A stretch of DNA of 64,000 nucleotides from Sphingomonas sp. LHG3406-1. GTDB lineage: Bacteria > Pseudomonadota > Alphaproteobacteria > Sphingomonadales > Sphingomonadaceae. The position numbers and the translations under genes were made by a program. The notes beneath the pieces were generated by a model. The model was not told the DNA's origin and ran no database searches. It saw nothing but the letters and a program-made list of their open reading frames with translations. The DNA lies in assembly GCF_029637485.1 (NCBI RefSeq), contig NZ_CP069128.1, forward strand, positions 1,178,001 through 1,242,000. The letters run 5' to 3'. Below, in pieces: positions 36,956 to 47,351 of the stretch; position 1 is the first letter of the stretch, and the number at the start of each line of letters is the position of its first letter.

Positions 36956-37638
36956 GCGGTCCTGCTCTCCGGCTGTTCCTTGGCGCGCGCCTTGAGTTGG
37001 CGAAGTTCGCTACGCAGCTCCTCCATCTCCTCTTCCATCGTCGCCAGCCGCGCGCGGATCGGATCGATGTCCTCGCCGCACGGCGTGCCATAGGGGACGA
37101 AGCCTGGACTGTAGTGGACGAGGTCGACCGGCACCGGCCGCGCGGGGATTCCGACCACGGTCGTCCGGGGCAGCACGTCCTTGGTCACCACGCTGTTCGA
37201 CCCGACCCTTGCGCCCTCGCCAAGCGTGATCGGCCCCAGGATCTGCGCGCCCGACCCGATCACCACATTGTCCTCCAGTGTCGGATGGCGCTTGCCGCCG
37301 ACTCCGGTCGAGGGATTGGTCCCGCCGAGCGTCACATTCTGGTAGATGGTGACATTGTCGCCGATGTCGGCCGTTTCCCCGATCACGGTGAAGCCATGGT
37401 CGATGAAGAAGTTGCGGCCGATCCGCGCACCCGGGTGGATGTCGATCCCGGTCATGAACCGGCTGAAGTGATTGACCAGCCGCGCGAGCCAGCTCAGCCG
37501 CCCGATCCACAGCCAGTGGGCGATGCGGTGGTAGAGCAGCGCCCACGCGCCGGGATAGAGGATGACGTCCCACCGGCTGCGCGCCGCGGGATCACGTTCC
37601 TTCACACTGTCCAGATAATCGAAGAGAGCCAGGCGCAA
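36952..37638 (-). CDS. epsC: Serine O-acetyltransferase (EpsC/CysE type)
   Basis: 228 residues. Makes O-acetylserine for cysteine. The N-terminal helical domain ([26 protein letters not shown]) leads into hexapeptide repeats ([32 protein letters not shown] in blocks) with the catalytic His-Gly and the [20 protein letters not shown] loop. The C-terminal coiled-coil segment ([19 protein letters not shown]) is extra. It starts with TTG 37638, preceded by AAGGA; no ATG or GTG fits. Confidence 0.9.
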   Translation of the reverse strand: MRLALFDYLDSVKERDPAARSRWDVILYPGAWALLYHRIAHWLWIGRLSWLARLVNHFSRFMTGIDIHPGARIGRNFFIDHGFTVIGETADIGDNVTIYQNVTLGGTNPSTGVGGKRHPTLEDNVVIGSGAQILGPITLGEGARVGSNSVVTKDVLPRTTVVGIPARPVPVDLVHYSPGFVPYGTPCGEDIDPIRARLATMEEEMEELRSELRQLKARAKEQPESRTA

Positions 37639-37657
37639 CGAGACGCGTCCTTGGGTT

Positions 37658-38554
37658 ATGACTGTTGGGCGTGAATGTAAGTCTTTCCGGCGCGGTTGCA
37701 AAGAAAGGGCATGGATCGCCACTAGGCGCGGGTCATGTGCTGAGGCATGGCATGGTCCGCGACCAACGACGACAGGGGCCGACCTTATCCTCGCCGAGCT
37801 TGCTGCCGACCCTTCCGTCCTGCTCCCCTTCGTCCTGATCGGTTTCGCCGCACAGCTGATCGATGGCGCGCTCGGCATGGCCTATGGCGTGATCAGCTCT
37901 ACCCTGCTCGTCTCCATGGGCGTTCCACCCGCCGCGGCCAGCGCCGGGGTCCATACCGCCGAGACCTTCACCACCGGCATCAGCGCGATCAACCATGTCG
38001 CCCACCGCAACGTCGACTGGCGCCTGTTCGCGCGGCTGGTCATCCCGGGCGTGATCGGCGGCGTGATCGGCGCCTATCTTCTCAGCAACATCCATGCCGA
38101 GGTCGCCCGGCCGATCGTGCTCGGCTATCTTGCTCTGCTCGGCATCGTCCTGCTCTGGCGCGGCTGGACCCACCGCCACGTCGCCCGGCAGCCGAAGATC
38201 GTCGCCCCGCTCGGGCTTGTCGGCGGCTTCCTCGACGCGGCCGGCGGCGGCGGTTGGGGGCCGGTCGTGACCTCCAACCTGATGGTCCAGGGGTCCGAGC
38301 CGCGCTACACGATCGGCACCGTCAACACGGCCGAATTCTTCCTCACCCTCACCATCTCGCTGACCTTCCTGCTGACCATCGGCCTGGAGGCCTTCAGCAT
38401 CGCGGTGCTCGGCCTGCTGCTCGGCGGAATGCTTGCGGCGCCGCTGGGCGCCATCGTCGTCAAGAGGGTGGAGCCCGACAAACTGCTGGTCATCGTCGGC
38501 CTGATCCTCACCGCCACCAGCGCCTTGGGCCTGTACCGGCTGCTGGCCGCCTGA
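37658..38554 (+). CDS. Sulfite exporter TauE/SafE-family permease
   Basis: 298 residues if it begins at ATG 37658, the only start in frame. About eight hydrophobic helices; [27 protein letters not shown] and [14 protein letters not shown] are the family motifs. The first 40 residues are charged and unlike the family, so the true start may be a rare codon, or an indel in the GGGG run at about 37778 may have moved the start out of frame (ATG 37747). Being divergent from epsC suggests a role in sulfur compound transport. Confidence 0.82.
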   Translation: MTVGRECKSFRRGCKERAWIATRRGSCAEAWHGPRPTTTGADLILAELAADPSVLLPFVLIGFAAQLIDGALGMAYGVISSTLLVSMGVPPAAASAGVHTAETFTTGISAINHVAHRNVDWRLFARLVIPGVIGGVIGAYLLSNIHAEVARPIVLGYLALLGIVLLWRGWTHRHVARQPKIVAPLGLVGGFLDAAGGGGWGPVVTSNLMVQGSEPRYTIGTVNTAEFFLTLTISLTFLLTIGLEAFSIAVLGLLLGGMLAAPLGAIVVKRVEPDKLLVIVGLILTATSALGLYRLLAA

Positions 38555-38618
38555 CCCTTTCGGCCAAGGAACCCCTCCTCCCCTGATGCGCTCGTCATGG
38601 CTCACAGCGGAGACCCCC

Positions 38619-38858
38619 ATGCTCGACACCGACCAGCGCCCGTCCGACAGCGCCATCCAGGCCCGCCAGCGGGAGATGGCGGCCGAGCACATCCTCTTCC
38701 AGGTCGTCCAGCATGTCGAAGCCCAGCACCCCGGCCTGATCGACCGGATCGACGCCAGCCTCGACCATCTCGGCGATCCGGCGAAGGACGGCACGGGCGA
38801 CGACGAGGCCGTCAGGGAAATCGCGCGCCGCTTTCTGGCCAGCGCCCGCAAGGCCTAG
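38619..38858 (+). CDS. Small hypothetical helical protein
   Basis: 79 residues from ATG 38619 with CGGAGA upstream. It reads as helices throughout (AIQARQREMAAEHILFQVVQHVEAQHPGL; DDEAVREIARRFLASARKA). Cytoplasmic and acidic. No family recognised. Its last four bases overlap the opposing exported protein. Confidence 0.6.
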   Translation: MLDTDQRPSDSAIQARQREMAAEHILFQVVQHVEAQHPGLIDRIDASLDHLGDPAKDGTGDDEAVREIARRFLASARKA

Positions 38859-39280
38859 TTCGGGCTCGCCTCCTGCAGACAGGCCCTGGCCGGCGAGCAA
38901 CTCAGGTGCTTGCGCATCATCTCGCGGGCAAGTTCGATCGTCTCGCACGGCGCCGTCTCGTCGATCCTCAGGATGGTCGCCGGTACCGGCTCCATCCGGA
39001 CGACCATGTCGAGAAAGGTGTCGAGGAAGGGACGCGGCCCGTGCATTCCGTTTAGTGCCGCTCCATTCCAGCGGATCGCGCCGTCGCTGCTTGCCTGGAT
39101 CAGGTTGCGTGGACCTTCCACCGCTGCGCGATCGATGATCCGGAAGTCAGCTGGCATCACCCCGCACTGGGTCGGCGGCGATGATGCTGGCCTGCGCTCC
39201 GGCGCAGCTCCCCCGGCCGAAGCGCCGAAGCCCGACAGCATGGCGAGCATCAGCAGGGGAGATGATCGATATGTTTGCAT
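38855..39280 (-). CDS. Exported protein resembling a lone ExbD periplasmic domain
   Basis: 141 residues with GGAGG upstream and a signal peptide. The mature part (FRIIDRAAV, GAIRWNGAALNG, PATILRIDETAPCETIELAREMM) follows the pattern of the ExbD/TolR periplasmic domain but with no membrane anchor of that family. Four cysteines (CGV, PCE, SCS, ACL) could form disulfides. It lies 43 bp downstream of an exbD gene and may be its periplasmic partner. The relation is inferred from pattern only. Confidence 0.6.
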   Translation of the reverse strand: MQTYRSSPLLMLAMLSGFGASAGGAAPERRPASSPPTQCGVMPADFRIIDRAAVEGPRNLIQASSDGAIRWNGAALNGMHGPRPFLDTFLDMVVRMEPVPATILRIDETAPCETIELAREMMRKHLSCSPARACLQEASPN

Positions 39281-39323
39281 GAGGAACCTCCGGATCTCGG
39301 TTCGCGGGCTCGGGCGAGGGTCG

Positions 39324-39746
39324 TCAGAAGTGCCGGTACGCCTCGTTCCCGACGAAACCCAGACGCGTCAGTTCCGCCCTCTTGGCCCGTACCAGCACCT
39401 CGTCGACCGCTCCGTAAGGCGCCCTCGGCGCCGGCTGCAGCTGGAGCTCGGGCGCGCTCGGCATCTGCGCCATGCGCTCGAACAGGGTGGTCAGCTGCGG
39501 GGCACCGGCCGGCTCGCCGTTGAACAGATACTGCCCGCCCTCGGTCACCACCACCTTGTTGCGCAGCGGGTCGGGCTGCCATTCGGTCCGGTCGGACGGC
39601 AGGTCGAGCTTCACCGCATGGCTCTGCGGCGGAATGGTGATGATGAACATGACCAGCAGCACCAGCATGATGTCGATCAGCGGCGTGGTGTTGAGCTCCA
39701 TCATCGGCTCGGAAGCGGCGGCGGCGGGAAGGGTCATGCTGGCCAT
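39324..39746 (-). CDS. exbD: ExbD/TolR-type biopolymer transport protein
   Basis: 140 residues. ELNTTPLIDIMLVLLVMFIITIP is the ExbD membrane helix with the protonatable Asp (D24); the KLDLPSD stretch and a periplasmic domain (VVVTEGGQYLFNGEPAG) follow. Works with ExbB and TonB in energised import, but neither is next to it, so it is probably an additional copy. GAGGTG upstream of ATG. Confidence 0.9.
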   Translation of the reverse strand: MASMTLPAAAASEPMMELNTTPLIDIMLVLLVMFIITIPPQSHAVKLDLPSDRTEWQPDPLRNKVVVTEGGQYLFNGEPAGAPQLTTLFERMAQMPSAPELQLQPAPRAPYGAVDEVLVRAKRAELTRLGFVGNEAYRHF

Positions 39747-39923
39747 GCTTGCACCTCATACGCGAGAGACAATGTAACGTCTCATGGAACGGAGCACATG
39801 GCAAGCTGTCCTACACGCCTCATTTCCGGTACAGGGTTTCTGCCCGGCAAGCGCCGGAAGATGGCAAAGTGGACGAAGTGGACGCTATGGCTTTTTCGTC
39901 GAACATGGCCTTTGTCCGCGTGA

Positions 39924-41899
<1,976 letters not shown>

Positions 41900-41901
41900 T
41901 C

Positions 41902-42051
41902 TCAACCCTTCGCCTTATAGCCGGCCACCGCACCGAGCAGGAAGGCGGTCATCAGCGCCAGGGACACCTTCCCGCCCGGGTCGGTCCAGCCAAAATAGGT
42001 CGGTCCGACCAGGAACAGCCCAAGGAAAATGGCAGTCGCGAGATAGGCCAT
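41902..42051 (-). CDS. Tiny two-helix membrane protein
   Basis: 49 residues from ATG 42051: AYLATAIFLGLFLVGPTYFGW, then GGKVSLALMTAFLLGAVAGYKAKG. Two hydrophobic helices with a basic end. An open frame upstream adds a charged leader that is less likely. Divergent from purS. No function known. Confidence 0.5.
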   Translation of the reverse strand: MAYLATAIFLGLFLVGPTYFGWTDPGGKVSLALMTAFLLGAVAGYKAKG

Positions 42052-42182
42052 TTGGACGCACTCCCCACGCCGGCATCTGACAACCGGCCCCCGCACAGCA
42101 TCGCCCCCAAATGCTTGCTAGACTCTTATCCCTTCTTCATAGGCGCCTTGTCAAAACGAGCCGCAGCGGGAGCGAAAAAGGC

Positions 42183-42416
42183 ATGAAGGCACGTGTACTG
42201 GTCACGCTGAAGTCCGGCGTGCTCGATCCCCAGGGCAAGGCCATCCACCACGCGCTGGAAGGCCTCGGCTTTGGCGGCGTCAACGACGTGCGTGCTGGCA
42301 AGCTGATCGAACTCGACCTCGACGATGGCAGCGACGATGCCGTCATCGAGGAGATGTGCCGCAAGCTCCTCGCCAATACCGTGATCGAGAACTTCCGCAT
42401 TGAGCGGCTCGGCTGA
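42183..42416 (+). CDS. purS: Phosphoribosylformylglycinamidine synthase subunit PurS
   Basis: 77 residues, usual length. [29 protein letters not shown] and the IELDLDD stretch are conserved. PurS bridges PurQ and PurL in step four of purine synthesis. Overlaps purQ by one base. purL is not in the window. Confidence 0.96.
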   Translation: MKARVLVTLKSGVLDPQGKAIHHALEGLGFGGVNDVRAGKLIELDLDDGSDDAVIEEMCRKLLANTVIENFRIERLG

Positions 42417-43087
42417 TGCGGACCGCGGTCCTCGTCTTCCCCGGCTCCAACTGCGACCGGGACCTCGCCGTAGCCCTGGAGCGGGCGACCGGCCGTAAGC
42501 CGGACATGGTATGGCACCGCGAGACCGCCTTGCCTGAGGGCATCGACCTGATCGGCGTCCCCGGCGGCTTCTCCTATGGCGACTATCTGCGCTCGGGCGC
42601 GATGGCCGCGCGCTCGCCGATCATGCAGGCAGTCATCGAGGCCGCCGGTCGCGGCATACCGGTGCTCGGAATCTGCAACGGTTTCCAGGTGCTGACCGAG
42701 GCGGGGCTGCTGCCCGGCGCCCTGATGCGCAACGCCAACCTGACCTTCGTCTGCAAGGACGCCGACCTGACGGTCGCCAACAACCAGACCATCTTCACCC
42801 GCGGCTATGATGCCGGGGAGGCGATCACCATTCCCGTTGCCCATCACGACGGCAACTATCAGGCGGATGCCGAGACGCTCGCCCGCCTCGAGGGCGAGGG
42901 CCGCGTCGCCTTTCGCTATGCCTGCACCGTCAACGGCTCGGCCAACGACATCGCGGGCATCGTCAACGATGCCGGCAACGTGCTCGGCATGATGCCGCAT
43001 CCCGAGCGCGCGGCCGAGGCGGCGCACGGCAACGAGGATGGCCGGCGGCTGTTCGAAAGTCTGATCGGTGCGTTCGAGCGCGCCTAG
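42416..43087 (+). CDS. purQ: Phosphoribosylformylglycinamidine synthase, glutaminase subunit PurQ
   Basis: 223 residues. Class I glutamine amidotransferase: nucleophile C87 in LGICNGFQ, His and Glu in MMPHPERA near residue 195. FPGSNCDRD at the N-terminus and [10 protein letters not shown] are diagnostic. Supplies ammonia to PurL. Confidence 0.97.
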   Translation: MRTAVLVFPGSNCDRDLAVALERATGRKPDMVWHRETALPEGIDLIGVPGGFSYGDYLRSGAMAARSPIMQAVIEAAGRGIPVLGICNGFQVLTEAGLLPGALMRNANLTFVCKDADLTVANNQTIFTRGYDAGEAITIPVAHHDGNYQADAETLARLEGEGRVAFRYACTVNGSANDIAGIVNDAGNVLGMMPHPERAAEAAHGNEDGRRLFESLIGAFERA

Positions 43088-43296
43088 CGGCCGCGCGGGG
43101 TGATGTCGCGGCAGCCGGTCGTGGCGGGCGGCATGGCGCAGAGGAAGATGCGGTCGGGGCCGGGCTGGTCGATGACCACTGTCCGCCGCTCTAGCGTCAT
43201 CGGGTTGGTGAGGATGATGATCCGCGCCGCATGCGCCGGAGTCGCGGCACCAAACATGGCCAGCAGTGCAAGCGATAGAACAGAAGCTACGCGCAT
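43084..43296 (-). CDS. Small exported protein
   Basis: 70 residues with a clear signal peptide ([21 protein letters not shown]). Mature part of about 47 residues with two Cys (FLCAM, TTGC) that could form a disulfide. No family recognised. Overlaps purQ by four bases at its end. Confidence 0.6.
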   Translation of the reverse strand: MRVASVLSLALLAMFGAATPAHAARIIILTNPMTLERRTVVIDQPGPDRIFLCAMPPATTGCRDITPRGR

Positions 43297-43394
43297 TGGA
43301 CACCCCCTGTCCTATTTTCCTAATACACTCCCGCGCGGCTGAACAGTGGATGAATGCTTGAGCCCCGCGCCGACTCTCCCTAGCGAGGGCGCGG

Positions 43395-43471
43395 GCGCCC
43401 GTAGCTCAGCTGGATAGAGCACGTGCCTTCTAAGCTCGTGGTCGCAGGTTCGAATCCTGCCGGGCGCGCCA
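43395..43471 (+). tRNA. tRNA-Arg (anticodon TCT), with anticodon-stem mismatch
   Basis: Acceptor GCGCCCG with CGGGCGC, D arm, T stem GCAGG/CCTGC and encoded CCA are all present. Anticodon loop CTTCTAA gives TCT. The anticodon stem CGTGC/GCTCG has a T-T mismatch at 29-41, although bases 25-26 can also pair with 44-45. Its 3' end is the left boundary of the insertion described below. Confidence 0.9.
43458..43471 (+). repeat. Left direct repeat (attL-like, within tRNA-Arg)
   Basis: 3' end of tRNA-Arg, TGCCGGGCGCGCCA, identical to 46531-46544. Just outside, 43485-43533 carries short hairpins (CAGCC-TTTA-GGCTG; GCTCCGGAGC; CTCCT-GAAA-AGGAG), the first of which may terminate the tRNA transcript. 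Confidence 0.65.
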
Positions 43472-43563
43472 CTCCTGTGTCCTACAGCCTTTAGGCTGCT
43501 CCGGAGCCTTAGAAGGTTGCTCCTGAAAAGGAGGCCTCTTGATCGGCCGGGCCGGCCAGCAAC

Positions 43564-43773
43564 GTGGTGGAGAGGAACCGCTGCATCTACTGTACCAGGC
43601 CGCTGATACCACTCGAAGCTGAGGAAGACCGCCGTAATCCCTCCTTCGAGCACATCATTCGTACTCGCTCGGGCGAAGCGGCGATTGATGGCGAAGCTTC
43701 AATCCTTCAGCTGGTCGCTGATTGCTTGGGGAATAAGGAGGTTGCTTGGAAGCTGAGCCTCCAGTCACAATAG
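43564..43773 (+). pseudogene. HNH-endonuclease-like N-terminal fragment
   Basis: 69 codons from GTG 43564. RCIYCTRPLIPL (C-x2-C zinc knuckle) followed by NPSFEHIIRTRSG resembles the start of HNH proteins of the type C-x2-C ... EHIIP, but the second Cys pair and the HNH core are missing, so this is a stump. It starts 92 bp after the tRNA. Confidence 0.45.
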
Positions 43774-44125
43774 ACCGCAAGCCTTAAGATCATCTTCGTG
43801 GAGCTCGACATGTATGACAGAACATGCGGTTATGTTGGCGGCACTGCGGGTACATAAACCCGTTCAGTTGACTTGACGGCAACTTCTGAGCGCCGCCGTC
43901 TTCCATGACCCACTTGCTGACGCTCAGGCTCGCTCTGCCGGTTCCCAAATGCGGACTTTAGTTCATTGGGCCGGTGGCGGCCGAGAAGACCCATTCTCGG
44001 CCGCTGACGCCTGGCTTCCTGCCGCCCCTAGGCGGACGATCGTTCATCGAGCGAGGCTGCGGTCGGGAGACCATGATCACTCATACCCCTTTGCTGAAGA
44101 GAAGGCCGGAAGCGCCATCCTTAGT
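43774..44125. other. Non-coding island stretch with a perfect hairpin
   Basis: No convincing gene. GCGGCCGAGAA (43977-43987), loop GACCCA, TTCTCGGCCGC (43994-44004) is a perfect 11-bp hairpin. A 123-codon frame overlaps it but has no protein-like pattern. Confidence 0.45.
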
Positions 44126-45310
44126 TCAACCGCGCATCTGCGAGCGAATGTTGTGCAGGCGCTGCTCAGCTGCCACCACCTTGCTCTGATCCCCGTCTTC
44201 TCGCAGAGCGTCGACGGCACGCTCCATTGCCTTCGCAGCCTCTCGAAGAGGAGCACTGGCGTAGGCGCCCCTCCGCTTCAGCTTTGCAAAGACCTCATGG
44301 TCGGATGCCAGATTCTCTAGGGCGCCGGCGAAATTGGCCGCGGGCTCATTGTACCAGGCGAGCTCCACTAGCTCCTGGTGGATGGCAATCGCTTCGCTCA
44401 GGTCGCTGCGACACTGGCTCTTCTCATCCTTCGTAAGCTTGCCGGCTTGGATGACCTGATCGCTGTACGTAACCAGCGCTTGAGCAAGCCCATCTCTCGC
44501 TTCGAAGGCTTTATCGCCGAGCGCATCGATGTCTGTCACGGCGAGGCGATACCTCCGCGCCAACTTGGACAGATTGTCCTGCTCAACGACCTTGTGGGTG
44601 GTCTCAGCGTCCTTGATCGGCCCGGACACTGGCAAGTCGTTCAGCGCTGCGGACAGGGAAGCAAGAGCGGCTGGCCGGTAGGGCTTCCGCTCGGGCAACG
44701 CGTTAGCTGGAGCATGCCAGCGCCGGATTGCTGGTGCAGATACCTGCCACAGCTGAGTTGGTCCTTGCCGCCCCTTCTTCAGCCAATGAGTGGGCCCGCC
44801 CGAAGGCGCCTTCTCGTTGATCAACGGGGCAAGCGGGTCAGGCGCAAATGCCTGGATGCGAGAGCCCTTTTCGATGTCGAGGCGAAGGCCCGCATCCTTG
44901 GCTCCCTTCAAGACCCATGCGAGCGCCCCGTCGGAAAGCCCACGAATATCCCCGCCGCCACCAACCGAGCCATGAGTGCCCGGAAACCAACGCTCCTGGT
45001 ACGGCGCATCCGGGTCCGAAGCTGCGAAACCTTTAGCCGCGTTAAGATCGGTCAGATCGCCCCACGGCTCAGGCGGAAAGAGCGCGCGCGCTTCATCGAT
45101 CGCCACGGCATGCCGGGCTCTCTCGACGAAGCTGGTCAAACCAGCATCATGAAAGCGATGCTTTCGATTGAGCATGCCGCTAAGCGGAACGACCTTTGGC
45201 ACGCCGAGTGCACTTACAGTAGCGAGATCGTCCGCAAGCTCTGTAGCTCGGTCGACATAGCCGAGCCCGCAAACAAGGAAAGGTTTCTGACCCTCAGTGA
45301 GGCCGGGAGT
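44126..45310 (-). pseudogene. 5'-truncated DUF2235 (Tle1-like) effector with LysM-like segment
   Basis: The frame is open from 45310 but without a start until GTG 45202, giving 358 residues. SALGVP then FVERARHAVAIDEARALFPP and YQERWFPGTHGSVGGGGDIRGLSDGALAW match the C-terminal half of DUF2235 hydrolases (type VI lipase effectors and relatives), including the His region. The N-terminal half with the GxSxG serine is absent. Residues 202-230 (HKVVEQDNLSKLARRYRLA) resemble a LysM repeat, and a helical C-terminal domain follows. Probably inactive. Confidence 0.75.
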
Positions 45311-45335
45311 TCACTCGGCTTGAAGCAGTCTCGGC

Positions 45336-46410
45336 TTGCCTAACGAAGTGCCTGTCGACCTGACCAATTGTGATCGCGAGCCGATCCACATCCTTGGGGC
45401 GATACAGCCGATCGGCTTCCTGCTCGCGCTGACCGCCGATTGGATCGTCGCCCGCGCCTCGGCGAATGTGAGTGACTTCCTTGGCCGATCGCCAGAGCAG
45501 CTGATCGGCGAGCCCTTGGCCACCTTCTTGTCGGCCAAGGTCATGCATGACCTGCGCAACCGCACGGCCATGCTTCGCGGGGCCTCCTTGCCATTCCGAT
45601 TTCACGCGCTCCGCGCGATTACGTGGTGCTGTTCCGCTCCGAGCTCGTGCGCTCCGTGCGGTGGGCTGAGCGGGCTGCGAAGCTCACTGGGCAATTGCTG
45701 GCATTCTCTCGACGGCAAGCACTTAGGCCCGAGGTCTTCGATGCTGGCGAGCGCCTCGAGGCAGTGAAAGACATGCTTCGTACGGTCGTCGGTGCTCGGG
45801 TGGTCCTCACCACCGGAGCGGACTGCGAGAATTGCTATATTGAAGCAGATCTCTCGCAATTCGAGACAACGCTCGTAAACCTAGCGGTGAATGCGCGGGA
45901 TGCGATGGACGCTGCGGGTAATCTCAGCATCAAGGTGAGGCCTGCGGACAGAGTGCCGGGTGTGCGAGGACATGCGCCTGCTTCCGGCAAATTTGTCGCG
46001 GTCTCTGTCGCTGACACGGGGTGCGGCATTGCATCCTTGTGGTCGAAGATAACGAACAAGTAGGTTCGTTTTCTACTCAACTCATCTCTGAGCTCGGCTT
46101 CGATACCACCTGGGCACCAAGCGCCAACGAGGCACTAAAGCTGTTGGACGAGAACGGTGACGGCTATGCGGCCGTTTTCTCTGATGTTGTCATGCCCGGA
46201 ATGAACGGCGTGCAGCTCGGCCTCGAACTTCGGCGTCGCGCGCCTGGTCTGCCGGTCATCCTGACGAGCGGCTACAGTCAGGTTCTTGCGCAAGAGGGTA
46301 GCCATGGGTTCCAGCTTCTGCAGAAGCCTTACTCCATCGAAGAGCTCAATCGCGTGCTGACGAAGGTCACTCGGGAGAGCGCCGGGTCAGCTTGGCCGAA
46401 TAGAGCGTAG
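45336..46410 (+). pseudogene. Hybrid bacteriophytochrome histidine kinase, reduced to three pieces
   Basis: Three fragments lie in order but in three frames. (1) 45336 to about 45590: VDLTNCDREPIHILGAIQPIG, the phytochrome N-terminus with the bilin-binding Cys region and PAS start (His of QPHG is Ile). (2) about 45614-46030: RDYVVLFRSELVRSVRWA (end of PHY) fused to LTGQLLAFSRRQALRPEVFD, NLAVNARDAMD and VADTGCGI (kinase end and N/G1 boxes). (3) 46021-46410: ILVVEDNEQVG, FSDVVMPGMNGV, LLQKPYSIEEL, a receiver domain. GAF, the phospho-His and the G2 box are gone. Confidence 0.85.
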
Positions 46411-46530
46411 CTGGACGTCTGCTTGTGGGTCTTGGAATCTGTGGCTTGGACGTCGGCGTTGGGCGCTAAGCAGACCCTAGCGGATCACTGCACGGAAATT
46501 TCTTTATGATCTGAGTGCCCAATTCTATCA

Positions 46531-46544
46531 TGCCGGGCGCGCCA
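46531..46544 (+). repeat. Right direct repeat (attR-like)
   Basis: TGCCGGGCGCGCCA, identical to the tRNA-Arg end. The 120 bases between the receiver fragment and this site, and the 158 bases from it to the PEP-CTERM gene, contain no gene that I can see. Confidence 0.65.
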
Positions 46545-46702
46545 ATATTCATCCGTCATCGACAATACGCCTTGCCAAGGAGATTAGGCGAAGCGACACC
46601 GTTCGTCGCAGATGATGTCGCGGAAGCGCAACAAAACCGAAAGCCGGCCGTTTACCCAGCGTTCATCCAGTCCGGCTCTCCGGTCCGGTCCAGTTGCGGG
46701 TA

Positions 46703-47344
46703 ATGACCATGAAAATGAACCAGCAGAAGCGGTATCTGGTGTTGCTCTCGTCGGCCGGCCTGCTTGCCGCCGCCGCAGGCTTTGGTGCCTACGCGGTTCC
46801 GACGGGCGCCGAAGAGGCCAAGGCCGAGTCACCCGACGTTGCCGGCCTCCTTGGCCAGCGATCGCCCGGCATGCGCATGGCGGGCGCCGAGACCAACAAA
46901 TATGGTCCGATCCCGGCCACGGCCATCACGCCCATCTCCGCGCCGCGTCCGCAGGTACTCAGCGAGCGCGACGGTCCCGAGCAGAAAATCGCCATGGCGC
47001 CTCCCGAAGTGCTCGCGCCTCCCCCGGCGATCGGAGCGGCTCAGGCGCCGGTTCCGCCAACCGCGACCGCCCCCGCCGCCGTTCCCGCGGCTGCCGTTCC
47101 GGTGGCCGTGGCTTCGGCATCGGGCATCGGGCTCGCGGCCTTGCTGCCGGCCATCCCCGCGGCCATCGCGATCGGCTCGGGTGGTGGTGGCGGCCAGGGG
47201 TCCAGCAGCTTCGCGCCGGCCGTCCCGGAACCGCAGACCTGGATGATGATGATCACCGGCTTCGGCCTGCTCGGGCTCGCCCTGCGGCGCCGGCGGCGGC
47301 AGGAGCGTGGGGCGCATCGGTCGGCGACTCCCCAGCTCGCCTGA
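46703..47344 (+). CDS. PEP-CTERM sorting-domain protein
   Basis: 213 residues from ATG 46703; ATGs at 46709 and 46715 are alternatives. N-terminal signal/anchor (YLVLLSSAGLLAAAAGFGAYA), a Pro/Ala-rich middle, then VPEPQTWMMMITGFGLLGLALRRRRR, the PEP-CTERM signal (PEP, hydrophobic helix, Arg cluster) recognised by exosortases. No enzymatic domain is seen. Exosortase lies two genes downstream. Confidence 0.9.
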   Translation: MTMKMNQQKRYLVLLSSAGLLAAAAGFGAYAVPTGAEEAKAESPDVAGLLGQRSPGMRMAGAETNKYGPIPATAITPISAPRPQVLSERDGPEQKIAMAPPEVLAPPPAIGAAQAPVPPTATAPAAVPAAAVPVAVASASGIGLAALLPAIPAAIAIGSGGGGGQGSSSFAPAVPEPQTWMMMITGFGLLGLALRRRRRQERGAHRSATPQLA

Positions 47345-47351
47345 CACCGGC

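Larger units (their letters stand above)
43458..46544. mobile_element. 3.07-kb tRNA-Arg-integrated island, degraded
   Basis: TGCCGGGCGCGCCA, the last 14 bases of tRNA-Arg, occurs again at 46531-46544; with a gap the match extends through TTC.ATC upstream. The DNA between holds fragments only (HNH-like piece, truncated DUF2235 gene, phytochrome kinase pieces) and looks less GC-biased at third positions than its surroundings. Genes on both sides (purQ; exosortase locus) are intact. No integrase is seen, so it is either a remnant or was moved in trans. Confidence 0.7.

Noticed and set aside
43312..43653. Minus-strand frames containing RQDSNLRPRA / RIRTCDHELRRH
   Set aside because: Antisense translation of tRNA-Arg, a recurrent false annotation.
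43949..44320. 123-codon plus-strand frame in the island
   Set aside because: It covers a hairpin and the end of the opposing DUF2235 gene; sequence has no domain pattern.
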